DNA from: Candidatus Latescibacterota bacterium
GTDB taxonomy: Bacteria > Latescibacterota > UBA2968 > UBA8231
Assembly (NCBI GenBank): GCA_003529325.1
Contig: DPVW01000062.1
Span: 503 to 7,808 of the forward strand
Direction of reading: 5' to 3'
DNA: 7,306 nt
Both the position numbers and the translations under genes were made by a program. The number at the start of each line of letters is the position of its first letter. Position 1 is the stretch's first letter. This document shows, piece by piece, positions 1 through 7,092 of this stretch. The notes below the pieces were generated by a model. It saw nothing but the letters and a program-made list of their open reading frames with translations. It searched no databases and had not been told where the DNA came from.

Positions 1-1770
1 ATCGCCCACATCGACCATGGCAAGTCGACGCTGGCCGATCGCATGCTGGAGATAACGCAGACCCTGACGGCAAAGCAGATGCAGTCCCAGGTCCTGGACA
101 GCATGGATCTGGAGCGCGAGCGTGGTATTACCATAAAAGCCCACGCCGTGCGCATGCATTATCAGGCGGATGATGGGACGGCGTACCAGTTCAATCTGAT
201 CGATACCCCAGGACACGTAGACTTCGCCTATGAGGTCTCCCGCAGTCTCGCCGCCTGCGAGGGTGCTATCCTCGTCGTCGACGCCACGCAGGGGGTAGAG
301 GCACAGACGGTGAGCAACCTGCTGCTGGCCATGGGCAACGATCTGGCCATCATTCCCTGCATCAACAAGATCGACGTCGATGGCGCGGAGGTAGAGGCGG
401 TGGAGCAGCAGATTCTCGACCTCATCGGCGGCGAGCGCGATGAAATTCTCCACATCAGCGCCAAGGAAGGAACCGGGGTGGCCGCCGTTCTTGAGGCCGT
501 CGTTGACCGCATCCCGTCGCCGGAGGGGGCAGCGGAGGCGCCCCTTCGGGCCCTGATCTTCGACTCCATCTATGACCAGTATCGCGGCATCATCTGTTAT
601 TTGCGTGTCGTGGACGGCACCATCCGAACCGGAGAGTCTGTTCGTTTCCACTCCACCGGGCGCGAATATGAGGTAGAGGAGGTCGGCGTGCTGCGCTTGG
701 GACGCATCAAAACGCCGACATTGACCACCGGCCAGGTCGGCTATCTGGCGGCAAACATAAAAGTTCTCGATGAAGCGCGGGTGGGTGATACGGTGATGCA
801 GGCATCCCGCTCTGAGGGTGTCGAGCCGCTGCCCGGATACCAGCCGTTGAAACCGATGGTGTTCTCCGGTCTATTCCCGGTCAACGCTGATCATCATGCC
901 CACCTCCGGGATGCACTTGAACGACTGCGCCTCAACGACGCCGCCCTCAGCTTTGAGCCGGAGAATTCTCCCGCCCTCGGGTTTGGCTTTCGTTGCGGCT
1001 TTCTTGGTCTGCTGCACATGGAGATCGTCCAGGAGCGCATCGATCGCGAACACAACATCGACATCATCACGACGTTGCCGAATGTGCGCTACGAGGTCAA
1101 GCGCACGAATGGGGACGTCTTCGAAGTCGACAATCCGGCACATCTCCCACCCCCGGGGGAACTGGCCGAAATCCGCGAGCCGATCCTGGCGGCACAGATG
1201 CTCGTGCCCACGGAGTACATCGGTGCCATCATGCACGTGTGCAACGAGCGGCGTGGCACCTACCACAACACCGAATACCTCGATAGTACGCGTGCCATTC
1301 TGCACTACGACCTGCCCCTGGCAGAGGTCGTGATCGACTTTTACGATCGCATCAAATCGGTGTCGCGAGGGTATGCTTCCTTCGATTACGATCACAAGGA
1401 AATGCGAGCCGGGCCGCTCGTGCGACTCGATATCCTCATCAATGGCGACCTGCTCGATACCTTGGCGGTTATCATCCATCGTGATAAGGCCTATGAGTGG
1501 GGGAGACGCTTGTGCGCCAAACTGAAGGAGCTGATTCCGCGGCAGATGTTCGAAGTCGCTATTCAGGCTGCTATCGGCAACAAAGTGATCTCCCGGGAGA
1601 CGGTGAAGCCCTTCCGCAAGAATGTCATCGCCAAGTGTTATGGCGGTGACGTTTCCCGCAAGCGCAAATTGCTGGAGAAACAGAAGGAAGGGAAGAAGCG
1701 GATGAAGCAGGTCGGTAGTGTCGAGATCCCCCAGGAAGCCTTCCTGGCAGCCCTGCAGTTGGAGGAGTAG
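1..1770 (+). CDS. lepA: Elongation factor 4 (LepA), 5' partial
   Basis: LepA is a translational GTPase that binds the ribosome, acts on stalled or mistranslocated complexes and influences initiation. The reading frame is open from base 1 and gives 589 residues. It starts inside the G1 motif (AHIDHGKST, residues 2-10), so about nine residues are missing compared with the E. coli protein of about 599. Other GTPase motifs are visible: the switch I segment RERGITIK (39-46), G3 DTPGH (68-72), G4 NKID (122-125) and G5 SAKEG (153-157). The EF-G-like domains follow. The LepA-specific C-terminal domain ends with the signature VIAKCYGGDVSRKRKLL and the basic segment KQKEGKKRMKQ, which separates LepA from EF-G and TypA. 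The ATG at 43 is internal and is not the true start. The stop lies 27 bases before the likely lepB start, suggesting one transcript. Confidence 0.97.
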   Translation: MAHIDHGKSTLADRMLEITQTLTAKQMQSQVLDSMDLERERGITIKAHAVRMHYQADDGTAYQFNLIDTPGHVDFAYEVSRSLAACEGAILVVDATQGVEAQTVSNLLLAMGNDLAIIPCINKIDVDGAEVEAVEQQILDLIGGERDEILHISAKEGTGVAAVLEAVVDRIPSPEGAAEAPLRALIFDSIYDQYRGIICYLRVVDGTIRTGESVRFHSTGREYEVEEVGVLRLGRIKTPTLTTGQVGYLAANIKVLDEARVGDTVMQASRSEGVEPLPGYQPLKPMVFSGLFPVNADHHAHLRDALERLRLNDAALSFEPENSPALGFGFRCGFLGLLHMEIVQERIDREHNIDIITTLPNVRYEVKRTNGDVFEVDNPAHLPPPGELAEIREPILAAQMLVPTEYIGAIMHVCNERRGTYHNTEYLDSTRAILHYDLPLAEVVIDFYDRIKSVSRGYASFDYDHKEMRAGPLVRLDILINGDLLDTLAVIIHRDKAYEWGRRLCAKLKELIPRQMFEVAIQAAIGNKVISRETVKPFRKNVIAKCYGGDVSRKRKLLEKQKEGKKRMKQVGSVEIPQEAFLAALQLEE

Positions 1771-1797
1771 GCGCGCTGCGCCGACATTCATCAGTCT

Positions 1798-2469
1798 TTG
1801 GGCAAGCAGGCGGCAGCGAAGCGGAAGACGTCGCGGCGATCACCGCGACGCACATCCAGATCTTCACCGGCAGACAGATCGCGCCGGCGGCGAATGTTCG
1901 TGCTGGCTGCCGTGGTGCTGGGACTGGTCGTCGTGCGCATCTGGTTTCTACAGGGGTACACGATTGTCTCTCGCTCCATGGAGGACACACTGTGGCCGGG
2001 CGACAGCGTCATCGTTGAAAAGAGCACCCATCTGGTGGAAACTGGCGAGGTCATCCTGTTCCAGTCACCGGAGGATTCCGAGCACAATTTCCTAAAACGC
2101 TGTATCGCTGTCGCTGGCCAACGGGTGGAGATACGTGACAAGGTGGTTTTCATCGATGGCGAGCGCCTGCCCGATCCCCGCTTCTCCAAATACCTCGATG
2201 CCCGCATCTTGCCACCAACGCGTGGCGAGCGTGACAACCTGTCGGCGCGCATCGTACCGCCGGGGCATCTGTTCGTCATGGGTGACAACCGCGACAACAG
2301 TCGTGACAGCCGTCATTGGGGATTCCTCTCTACAGAGGCCCTTATGGGACGCGCCGTGCGGATCTATTTCAGCGCCGAACCTGCAGCAGAGGGCATGGGT
2401 CTCATCGACCGTCTGACGTCGTTGGCCGGTCGCATCCGCTGGCAGCGGCTCGGATCGGAAGTCCGATGA
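1798..2469 (+). CDS. lepB: Signal peptidase I (LepB), TTG start
   Basis: Signal peptidase I cleaves signal peptides from exported proteins on the periplasmic face of the inner membrane. With the TTG start the protein has 223 residues. A very basic cytoplasmic tail (residues 1-32, 14 Lys/Arg) precedes a single membrane segment (about 34-50). Family motifs are clear: the nucleophile Ser60 in SRSMEDTLWPGD, the general base Lys100 in FLKRCIAVAGQ, and box E MGDNRDNSRDSRHWG (161-175). There is one N-terminal transmembrane helix instead of the two in E. coli LepB, as in many other bacteria. The start is uncertain. No good Shine-Dalgarno sequence precedes TTG 1798, and the next in-frame start, ATG 1894, would remove the whole basic tail. 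That tail fits the N-in topology the enzyme needs, so TTG is preferred. The gene is in the same frame as lepA, and its stop overlaps the hemW start by 4 bases (ATGA). Confidence 0.93.
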   Translation: MGKQAAAKRKTSRRSPRRTSRSSPADRSRRRRMFVLAAVVLGLVVVRIWFLQGYTIVSRSMEDTLWPGDSVIVEKSTHLVETGEVILFQSPEDSEHNFLKRCIAVAGQRVEIRDKVVFIDGERLPDPRFSKYLDARILPPTRGERDNLSARIVPPGHLFVMGDNRDNSRDSRHWGFLSTEALMGRAVRIYFSAEPAAEGMGLIDRLTSLAGRIRWQRLGSEVR

Positions 2470-3632
2470 CGACTCGGACTCCTCGATTCGGGCTGTATGT
2501 TCACATCCCGTTCTGTCCTCAGCGCTGTCCTTACTGCGCCTTCACCGTGGTCACCGGACGGGAGGATGCGGTCGAGGCGTATGTGGAGGCGGTCTGCACC
2601 GAGATCGGCAACTGGCGCCACCTGCGGGACCGCGGCGGTCTCGATACCGTGTTCTTCGGTGGCGGTACGCCCAGCCGGTTGGCCTCTGCCCAGCTGGTGC
2701 GCATCCTCGAGACAGCGTCCCGAGTGCTCGGTCTCCGTGCTTTGGCCGAGATCACCGTCGAGGCAAATCCAACGACAGCGGAGGCATCGTCGTTTGCCGA
2801 TCTGCGGCGGGCGGGCTGCAATCGACTCTCAATTGGCGTACAGTCCTTTCGCGATGCCAGTCTGCACCGATTGGGGCGCATGCATTCTGCCACCGATGCG
2901 GCAGGCGCATACAAGGTGGCTCGCGATGCCGACTTTGACAGTGTCAGCATGGATGTGATTTTCAGCATTCCAGGTGCCCCTGCCGAGGATTGGCCAGCAA
3001 CACTTCAGCAGGTTGTCGAGTTGGATCCTGACCATGTGTCGGCATACGGACTTTCCGTCGAACCCGGGACCCCTTTCGAGCGTCGGCGTCTTGCCGGGGA
3101 GTTGCCGGAAGTTGGAGAAGAAGCTGATGCTGCCGACTATGAGCAGCTCGTACAGATACTGGATCGGGCAGGCTATGAGCACTACGAGATATCCAATTTC
3201 GCCCGTAGCGGTCATCGGAGCCGGCACAACTGGGATTGCTGGACGGGGGCGGAGTATCTCGGTGTCGGTCTGTCCGCGCACAGTTATCTGGCGGGGCGTC
3301 GATTCTGGAATGGGTCCGATCTGGATGAATACGTCCGGCGCATCCAGCTCGGGGAAAGCACGCAGTCCGGGGAGGAAACCCTCGCCGATCCCGATGCTCG
3401 GAGGGAAAGCTTGTGGCTGGGGTTGCGGACATGCGAGGGGGTTGCCCTGTCGCAGTCGGAGAGCGAGCGGCTCATGGCATCCGATCTTCTGCCCCGCCTG
3501 CAGCGGGGCGGTCAAGTGTGTGTCGATGGCAGGCGTCTGCGCTTGACGGAGACAGGTTTTTCCATCGCCGACGCACTGTCCGTGTCGATCGCCGATATCG
3601 TCGTCGAGCCCGACCTGGCCCTGCATACATGA
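2466..3632 (+). CDS. hemW: HemW-type radical SAM heme chaperone
   Basis: HemW is a radical SAM protein related to oxygen-independent coproporphyrinogen III oxidase (HemN). In E. coli and Lactococcus HemW binds heme and is thought to deliver it to respiratory enzymes rather than oxidise coproporphyrinogen. The 388-residue protein starts at an ATG overlapping the lepB stop (ATGA). An upstream in-frame extension would run back through lepB and is not supported. The radical SAM cysteines are Cys17, Cys21 and Cys24 in CPQRCPYC. The SAM-binding segment GGGTPS (65-70), EANP (99-102) and LSIGVQSF (121-128) follow. The C-terminal HemN_C-type domain includes DGRRLRLTETGFSIADAL (354-371). The heme-binding HNxxYW motif of HemW appears as HNWDCW (254-259), with Cys258 replacing Tyr. 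The three-cysteine spacing and lack of the extra HemN cysteine (CxxxCxxCxC) favour HemW over HemN. The stop overlaps a downstream ATG. Confidence 0.92.
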   Translation: MTTRTPRFGLYVHIPFCPQRCPYCAFTVVTGREDAVEAYVEAVCTEIGNWRHLRDRGGLDTVFFGGGTPSRLASAQLVRILETASRVLGLRALAEITVEANPTTAEASSFADLRRAGCNRLSIGVQSFRDASLHRLGRMHSATDAAGAYKVARDADFDSVSMDVIFSIPGAPAEDWPATLQQVVELDPDHVSAYGLSVEPGTPFERRRLAGELPEVGEEADAADYEQLVQILDRAGYEHYEISNFARSGHRSRHNWDCWTGAEYLGVGLSAHSYLAGRRFWNGSDLDEYVRRIQLGESTQSGEETLADPDARRESLWLGLRTCEGVALSQSESERLMASDLLPRLQRGGQVCVDGRRLRLTETGFSIADALSVSIADIVVEPDLALHT

Positions 3633-3671
3633 ATCATCTATCAAGCGAATATGCCCGAAGGATGGATAAGA

Positions 3672-3713
3672 ATGGCTGTTCTCAACCGTATGGCAGGTGT
3701 CGCGTCACTATGA
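3672..3713 (+). CDS. Possible 13-codon mini-ORF upstream of the export gene
   Basis: This very short frame encodes MAVLNRMAGVASL. It has a plausible Shine-Dalgarno sequence (GAAGGA, 3657-3662) about nine bases before its ATG, better placed than for most starts in this window. Its TGA stop overlaps the ATG at 3710, the preferred start of the polysaccharide export gene, in the arrangement ATGA. That is the same junction type as lepB/hemW. It may work as a translational coupler or leader, or may be chance. No similarity to a known leader peptide is recognised, and it has no run of a single amino acid or adjacent attenuator hairpin. Confidence 0.25.
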   Translation: MAVLNRMAGVASL

Positions 3714-5365
3714 AGGGCGTGATGCAGATCTTCCGGTGCGCACTGCCGGCTTTTTTCGGGGTTCTTGCCACCGTGGTCGCTGGCCAAGGCCAGACAACCG
3801 TCACAGAAAAGCAGGACGCACGAGTTGCCATCGTCGGCATGGAGGCGTTTCGAGAAGTCCTGGAAACAGGGCGTTATGTCGTCGGCCCAGGGGATCAGTT
3901 CGTGCTGCTCATCCCCGGCGTGGAGGAGGCCCTGGAGTTGTGGGTGACGGCGGAGGGGAGTCTACTCATCCCCAGGGTCGGTCGAGTCCCGGTTGGCGGT
4001 CTACGCCTTTCATCGGCGCGCGCGGCGATCCTCGATGCGTGCCGCACCCAACTGCCCTCTGTTGAGATCAGCGTTGAACTGGGGCAGTTTCGCACTTTCC
4101 CGGTCTCCGTCGCCGGTATGGTGGGGGTGCCGGGTGTCAGCATCGCCAGCGGTGTCCAGCGGATCGGCCAGGTAATCCGTAATTCGGGTGGCATTCTGGA
4201 TGGTGCATCAAAGCGCAACATTCGGCTCATTCGCGGGGGCCAGTTACGTGGGCGGGACCGACAGAGAATCGAAACCTATCTGCAGACCAACCAACTGCCC
4301 CATAGCGACAGTCTTGAGGTCCTCAGGGTTGACCTCGAACTTTATTACACGACAGGATTGACGCGCTACAACCCGTTCGTCGAAGACGGTGACCTGATCG
4401 TGGTACCGGCGAAGGGAGAAGGAATTCTCGCGCGTGAGAACTGGAGCCGACCCGGGACGTATGAGTACGCCCCCGGTGACCGCATAAGCGACCTGGTCTC
4501 CCTGGCCCTGGGTCCGGCAGTGGACTACGATCCCGAAAATGTGCTCCTGTTCCGCTATGCCAATGGACGTTGGCGATATCTGCAACATGTCGACCTGGCA
4601 GCGGCGGTGGCGCGGGATCCTGAAGCCGATCTGTTGTTGCAGCCCGCAGACTGGCTGATTGCACGTAAGCTTCCCGACTACCAGAACAGGTCGACGGTCC
4701 GTGTCATTGGCGAAGTGGTCTATCCTGGCTCTTACGTTGTCGATCTCGAAGGCAGTCGTCTGAAGGAGGTGCTGGAACAGGCGGGGGGGCTCACCGAGCG
4801 CGCCTCTCTCGGCAAATCTCGTGTGGTGCGAGATTTTGACGCAGAACAGGTAAATGACCCCGAGTGGACCAGGATTATGGCGATACCGGCTGCTAGCTGG
4901 GACCGCGAGGAGAAGCAGTACTTCAACATGAAAAGCCGTGAGAAACCGGGCCGAATGGTCGTCGATTTCATCGAACTGTTTGCCACCGAAGATGGCGGTG
5001 CAGGGCAGAATATCCTGGTGCGCCCCGGTGACGCGATCTTCGTGCCGATGGCGCTCGAGACCGTACTCGTAAGCGGACAGGCAGCCAACCCCGGGGCGGT
5101 CCCATTCGACGAGAGTTACACCGTGGCCGACTACATCGAACGCGCCGGTGGTTTCAGTTGGCGCGCGTCAAGTGACGTCGTCATTATCCAGGCCCGCACC
5201 GGTGTCTGGCGGGATGCCGACGATGTCGACAAACTGGAGCCTGGAGACAGGATCTGGATCAAGGAGAATCCAGTGCACGATCGCTGGGCGTTGTTTCTGG
5301 AGGGTATGCAGGTCGCTGGCCAGGTCGCGACGGTCGTGCTCCTGTTTGTCACGATCCTAAAGTGA
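3710..5365 (+). CDS. Polysaccharide export protein with SLBB domains (Wza-like)
   Basis: This protein probably forms the periplasmic and outer-membrane channel that exports capsular or exopolysaccharide, together with the Wzz-like protein next door. With the ATG at 3710 it has 551 residues. An N-terminal signal peptide (about 1-25, hydrophobic core 11-24) ends VVAGQGQ and has no lipobox cysteine, unlike E. coli Wza. A Poly_export domain (about 55-125) contains YVVGPGDQF and LLIPRVGRVPVGGL. SLBB-type repeats follow at about 130-175, 245-290 (weaker), 329-375 (VIGEVVYPGSYVV) and 451-518 (VSGQAANPGAVPF, LEPGDRIWI). A hydrophobic helix (about 526-550) ends the protein and may be the outer-membrane pore helix. 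Starts at 3629 (overlapping the hemW stop), 3662 and 3722 are possible. An AGGTG about ten bases upstream, the overlapping mini-ORF stop and a normal signal-peptide n-region favour 3710. The next gene overlaps or abuts its end. Confidence 0.88.
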   Translation: MKGVMQIFRCALPAFFGVLATVVAGQGQTTVTEKQDARVAIVGMEAFREVLETGRYVVGPGDQFVLLIPGVEEALELWVTAEGSLLIPRVGRVPVGGLRLSSARAAILDACRTQLPSVEISVELGQFRTFPVSVAGMVGVPGVSIASGVQRIGQVIRNSGGILDGASKRNIRLIRGGQLRGRDRQRIETYLQTNQLPHSDSLEVLRVDLELYYTTGLTRYNPFVEDGDLIVVPAKGEGILARENWSRPGTYEYAPGDRISDLVSLALGPAVDYDPENVLLFRYANGRWRYLQHVDLAAAVARDPEADLLLQPADWLIARKLPDYQNRSTVRVIGEVVYPGSYVVDLEGSRLKEVLEQAGGLTERASLGKSRVVRDFDAEQVNDPEWTRIMAIPAASWDREEKQYFNMKSREKPGRMVVDFIELFATEDGGAGQNILVRPGDAIFVPMALETVLVSGQAANPGAVPFDESYTVADYIERAGGFSWRASSDVVIIQARTGVWRDADDVDKLEPGDRIWIKENPVHDRWALFLEGMQVAGQVATVVLLFVTILK

Positions 5366-5370
5366 GTCAT

Positions 5371-6567
5371 ATGGCTGACACAAAAGAGCGCAACCTTCTT
5401 GACTACATCTACGTCCTGGTGAAGTGGCGGCGTCTGCTGATAATAGGCACACTCGTGGCGACGGTGGTTGTCATCGGAGTCAGTTTTCTGCTGCCGGAGC
5501 GTTGGACGGCACGTACCAGTCTGCTACCTCCGGATGAAGAGGGTGGTGGGATGGGGCTGTCACTACTGGGGGGCGGAGGTGGCAGCGGTATTCCATCCGG
5601 ACTGGCCGGGCTTATAGGTGCCTCCATTCCATCCGAGCGCTTGCTCACACTGCTCGACAGCCGTCGTCTGCTTGGGCTTGCAGTTGATCGGCACGAGCTA
5701 GTTGCCGCATACGACGCCCTGCATCGGGACCAGGCCATCGACATCCTGGCGCTGAATATCCAACGGGAGTTGGGTGACGACGGTAGTCTGGCCATCGAGG
5801 CAACCGCGGATTCCCCTACCATCGCCGCCGATCTGACAAACACCATGGCCTCCCTGCTTGACAGCCTCAACCGTGAGTATCGTCAACGTCAGGCCCATTC
5901 CATGCGTGGCTTTCTCGAACAGCGCCTGCAGATTACACGGGCGGACCTTGCGCAGGACGCCGGTCGGTTGCGGACCTTCCAGAAGGAACATGGCATCGTC
6001 GACATCGAGGCGCAGACAGCGGCAGCCGTCGATGTCATCAAGGGAATTGTACTCGAATTGTCTCTGGCGCAGGTCGAACTCGGGGTGGCGTCGCAGCAGC
6101 TTGCCCCTGAACACCCCGATCGGCGCGTATTGGAGATGCAAACCGACGAACTGCAGAAACGGCTCCATGATCTGGTCGGGGACCTCTCGGTAGAAATCGG
6201 CGACAACGCCATCGAGAGCGGTAGCGCCCTGGGGCCGCCCCTGCACCAGTTACCGGACCTGATGCATGAATACGCGGAACTGACCCTGCAACTGGAGGTG
6301 AGGGAGCAGATTCTCGCCTATCTGGGTGCCAAGCTGGAGGAGTCGAAATACGGGGAAGCACGCAACACGCCGACGCTGCAGGTCCTCGACCGTGCCACAC
6401 CCCCGCATACGCGCAGTTTCCCGCGTCGGGCTGTGCTGACGGTGGCTGGCGCCGGAAGTGCTCTGGTATTGCTCACGTTGCTGGCCTTCGTCCTCGAGGC
6501 CTGGCAACGAAACAGCGCCTCCCAGAGCGAACGCCTCGAGGCGATCCGTGGGGTGTGGCGACGTTGA
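5371..6567 (+). CDS. Wzz/PCP-family polysaccharide chain-length protein
   Basis: Polysaccharide co-polymerases of the Wzz family oligomerise in the inner membrane and set the length of polymers made by Wzy or assist their export. This 398-residue protein has a short cytoplasmic N-terminus (NLLDYIYVLVKWRRLL), TM1 (about 22-41) and a large periplasmic part rich in heptad-like helices (about 162-212, 252-272, 295-327). TM2 lies at about 354-377. The proline-containing segment ATPPHTRSFPRR just before TM2 is characteristic of the family. A glycine-rich loop (about 58-83) follows TM1, as in other Wzz/GumC-like proteins. The C-terminus ends about 20 residues after TM2, so there is no fused tyrosine kinase domain, no Walker motifs and no tyrosine-rich tail. 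GTG 5362, overlapping the previous stop as GTGA, would add three residues. ATG 5371 is preferred. Pairing with the SLBB gene supports the role. Confidence 0.88.
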   Translation: MADTKERNLLDYIYVLVKWRRLLIIGTLVATVVVIGVSFLLPERWTARTSLLPPDEEGGGMGLSLLGGGGGSGIPSGLAGLIGASIPSERLLTLLDSRRLLGLAVDRHELVAAYDALHRDQAIDILALNIQRELGDDGSLAIEATADSPTIAADLTNTMASLLDSLNREYRQRQAHSMRGFLEQRLQITRADLAQDAGRLRTFQKEHGIVDIEAQTAAAVDVIKGIVLELSLAQVELGVASQQLAPEHPDRRVLEMQTDELQKRLHDLVGDLSVEIGDNAIESGSALGPPLHQLPDLMHEYAELTLQLEVREQILAYLGAKLEESKYGEARNTPTLQVLDRATPPHTRSFPRRAVLTVAGAGSALVLLTLLAFVLEAWQRNSASQSERLEAIRGVWRR

Positions 6568-6576
6568 CGGAGAAGT

Positions 6577-6903
6577 GTGGCCGAGAGCGAGAAAACGCCG
6601 ATAAAATGGGTAGGCGGAATCACAGCGACCCAAGACCACGAAAGGGTGGAGCAAGAGGTGGGAATCAGAGTTCCCGATCACCTCCCTATCATCGGCATGA
6701 ATTTCAAGAGCGAATACAGTCTGCCCAGCCATATGGAGGGCGACGAGGGCCTGCCGCGGAATCGCGAGGAGCGATTGCTGTGGATCCGGCGCAAGGTTCA
6801 AGACGGCTACTACGATAACGAACGTGTGATTCGCGCCGTTGCCGACGCGTTTCTGGAACCGGGTGAGGGTCGAATGCGCCGGAGATCAATCGTAGCGGCT
6901 TAA
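6577..6903 (+). CDS. Small protein with FlgM-like C-terminal motif
   Basis: The 108-residue protein starts at a GTG only nine bases after the Wzz stop, preceded by GGAGA (6569-6573) at a rather short spacing, so it is probably the last gene of the same transcript. The first 60 residues are polar and not recognised. Residues 64-93 (EERLLWIRRKVQDGYYDNER then VIRAVADAFL) form two predicted helices around a G-Y-Y turn. They resemble the sigma-28-binding C-terminal part of FlgM anti-sigma factors, where an I-x3-I-x2-G-x-Y-type pattern is followed by an alanine-rich helix. That similarity is from memory of the pattern and was not searched. The end (residues 97-108) is basic. There is no signal peptide or membrane segment, so it is probably cytoplasmic. 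A later in-frame ATG at 6697 would give a 68-residue form that keeps the motif. No flagellar gene is nearby, so a role as FlgM proper is doubtful. Confidence 0.6.
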   Translation: MAESEKTPIKWVGGITATQDHERVEQEVGIRVPDHLPIIGMNFKSEYSLPSHMEGDEGLPRNREERLLWIRRKVQDGYYDNERVIRAVADAFLEPGEGRMRRRSIVAA

Positions 6904-6971
6904 GCGCACAATACAACACACACACCGAACACAGGTCGATACCACCGCGGGCCAAATGGTCGATCCTGAGC

Positions 6972-6981
6972 AGTAGCTACT
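6972..6981. repeat. 10-bp perfect palindrome
   Basis: AGTAGCTACT reads the same on both strands. GAG and CTC lie partly around it, giving a slightly longer imperfect dyad. It could be a small operator half-site pair or chance; no known regulator site is recognised. Confidence 0.3.
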
Positions 6982-6999
6982 CGCAACTCGATGGGCTTT

Positions 7000-7023
7000 A
7001 GCGCCGACCTTCAGTTCGGTGCT
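7000..7023 (+). other. Hairpin, 8-bp stem, no T-tract
   Basis: AGCGCCGA pairs with TCGGTGCT (one G-T wobble) around an eight-base loop. The sequence after it, CTTCCGG, is not T-rich, so it is not a typical intrinsic terminator. It could protect or fold the 3' end of the upstream transcript. Confidence 0.35.
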
Positions 7024-7080
7024 CTTCCGGCCTCGATGATTCGCCGGACTCGGTTCTTCAATTCCCGTTCCATAGCTAAC

Positions 7081-7092
7081 GTCGTCGACGAC
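7081..7092. promoter_or_regulatory. 12-bp perfect palindrome upstream of reductase gene
   Basis: GTCGTCGACGAC is a perfect inverted repeat 134 bases before the reductase start. Its position would suit an operator for a dimeric repressor. GTCGAC-type words are common in GC-rich DNA, so chance is quite possible and no specific regulator is suggested. Confidence 0.25.

Noticed and set aside
871..1791. Long minus-strand open frame (306 codons) opposite lepA
   Set aside because: It lies antisense to the well-conserved LepA C-terminal half, its translation has no recognisable motif, and long antisense frames are usual in GC-rich genes.
2316..2465. Upstream N-terminal extension of HemW beginning inside lepB
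   Set aside because: The extension overlaps the conserved lepB 3' part out of frame and shows no homology pattern. ATG 2466 gives the normal HemW N-terminus, with the cysteine motif near residue 20.
3413..3628. Upstream extension of the export protein inside hemW
   Set aside because: It is out of frame with the hemW C-terminal domain, gives an arginine-rich nonsense-like sequence and would bury the signal peptide about 100 residues in.
2829..3644. Minus-strand open frame (271 codons) opposite hemW
   Set aside because: It is a shadow of the clearly coding hemW strand, with no recognised protein features.
6555..6818. Alternative 87-codon plus-strand frame overlapping the Wzz end and the small gene
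   Set aside because: Its sequence is low in hydrophobic residues and shadow-like, while the frame from 6577 has a Shine-Dalgarno sequence and a protein-like helical motif.
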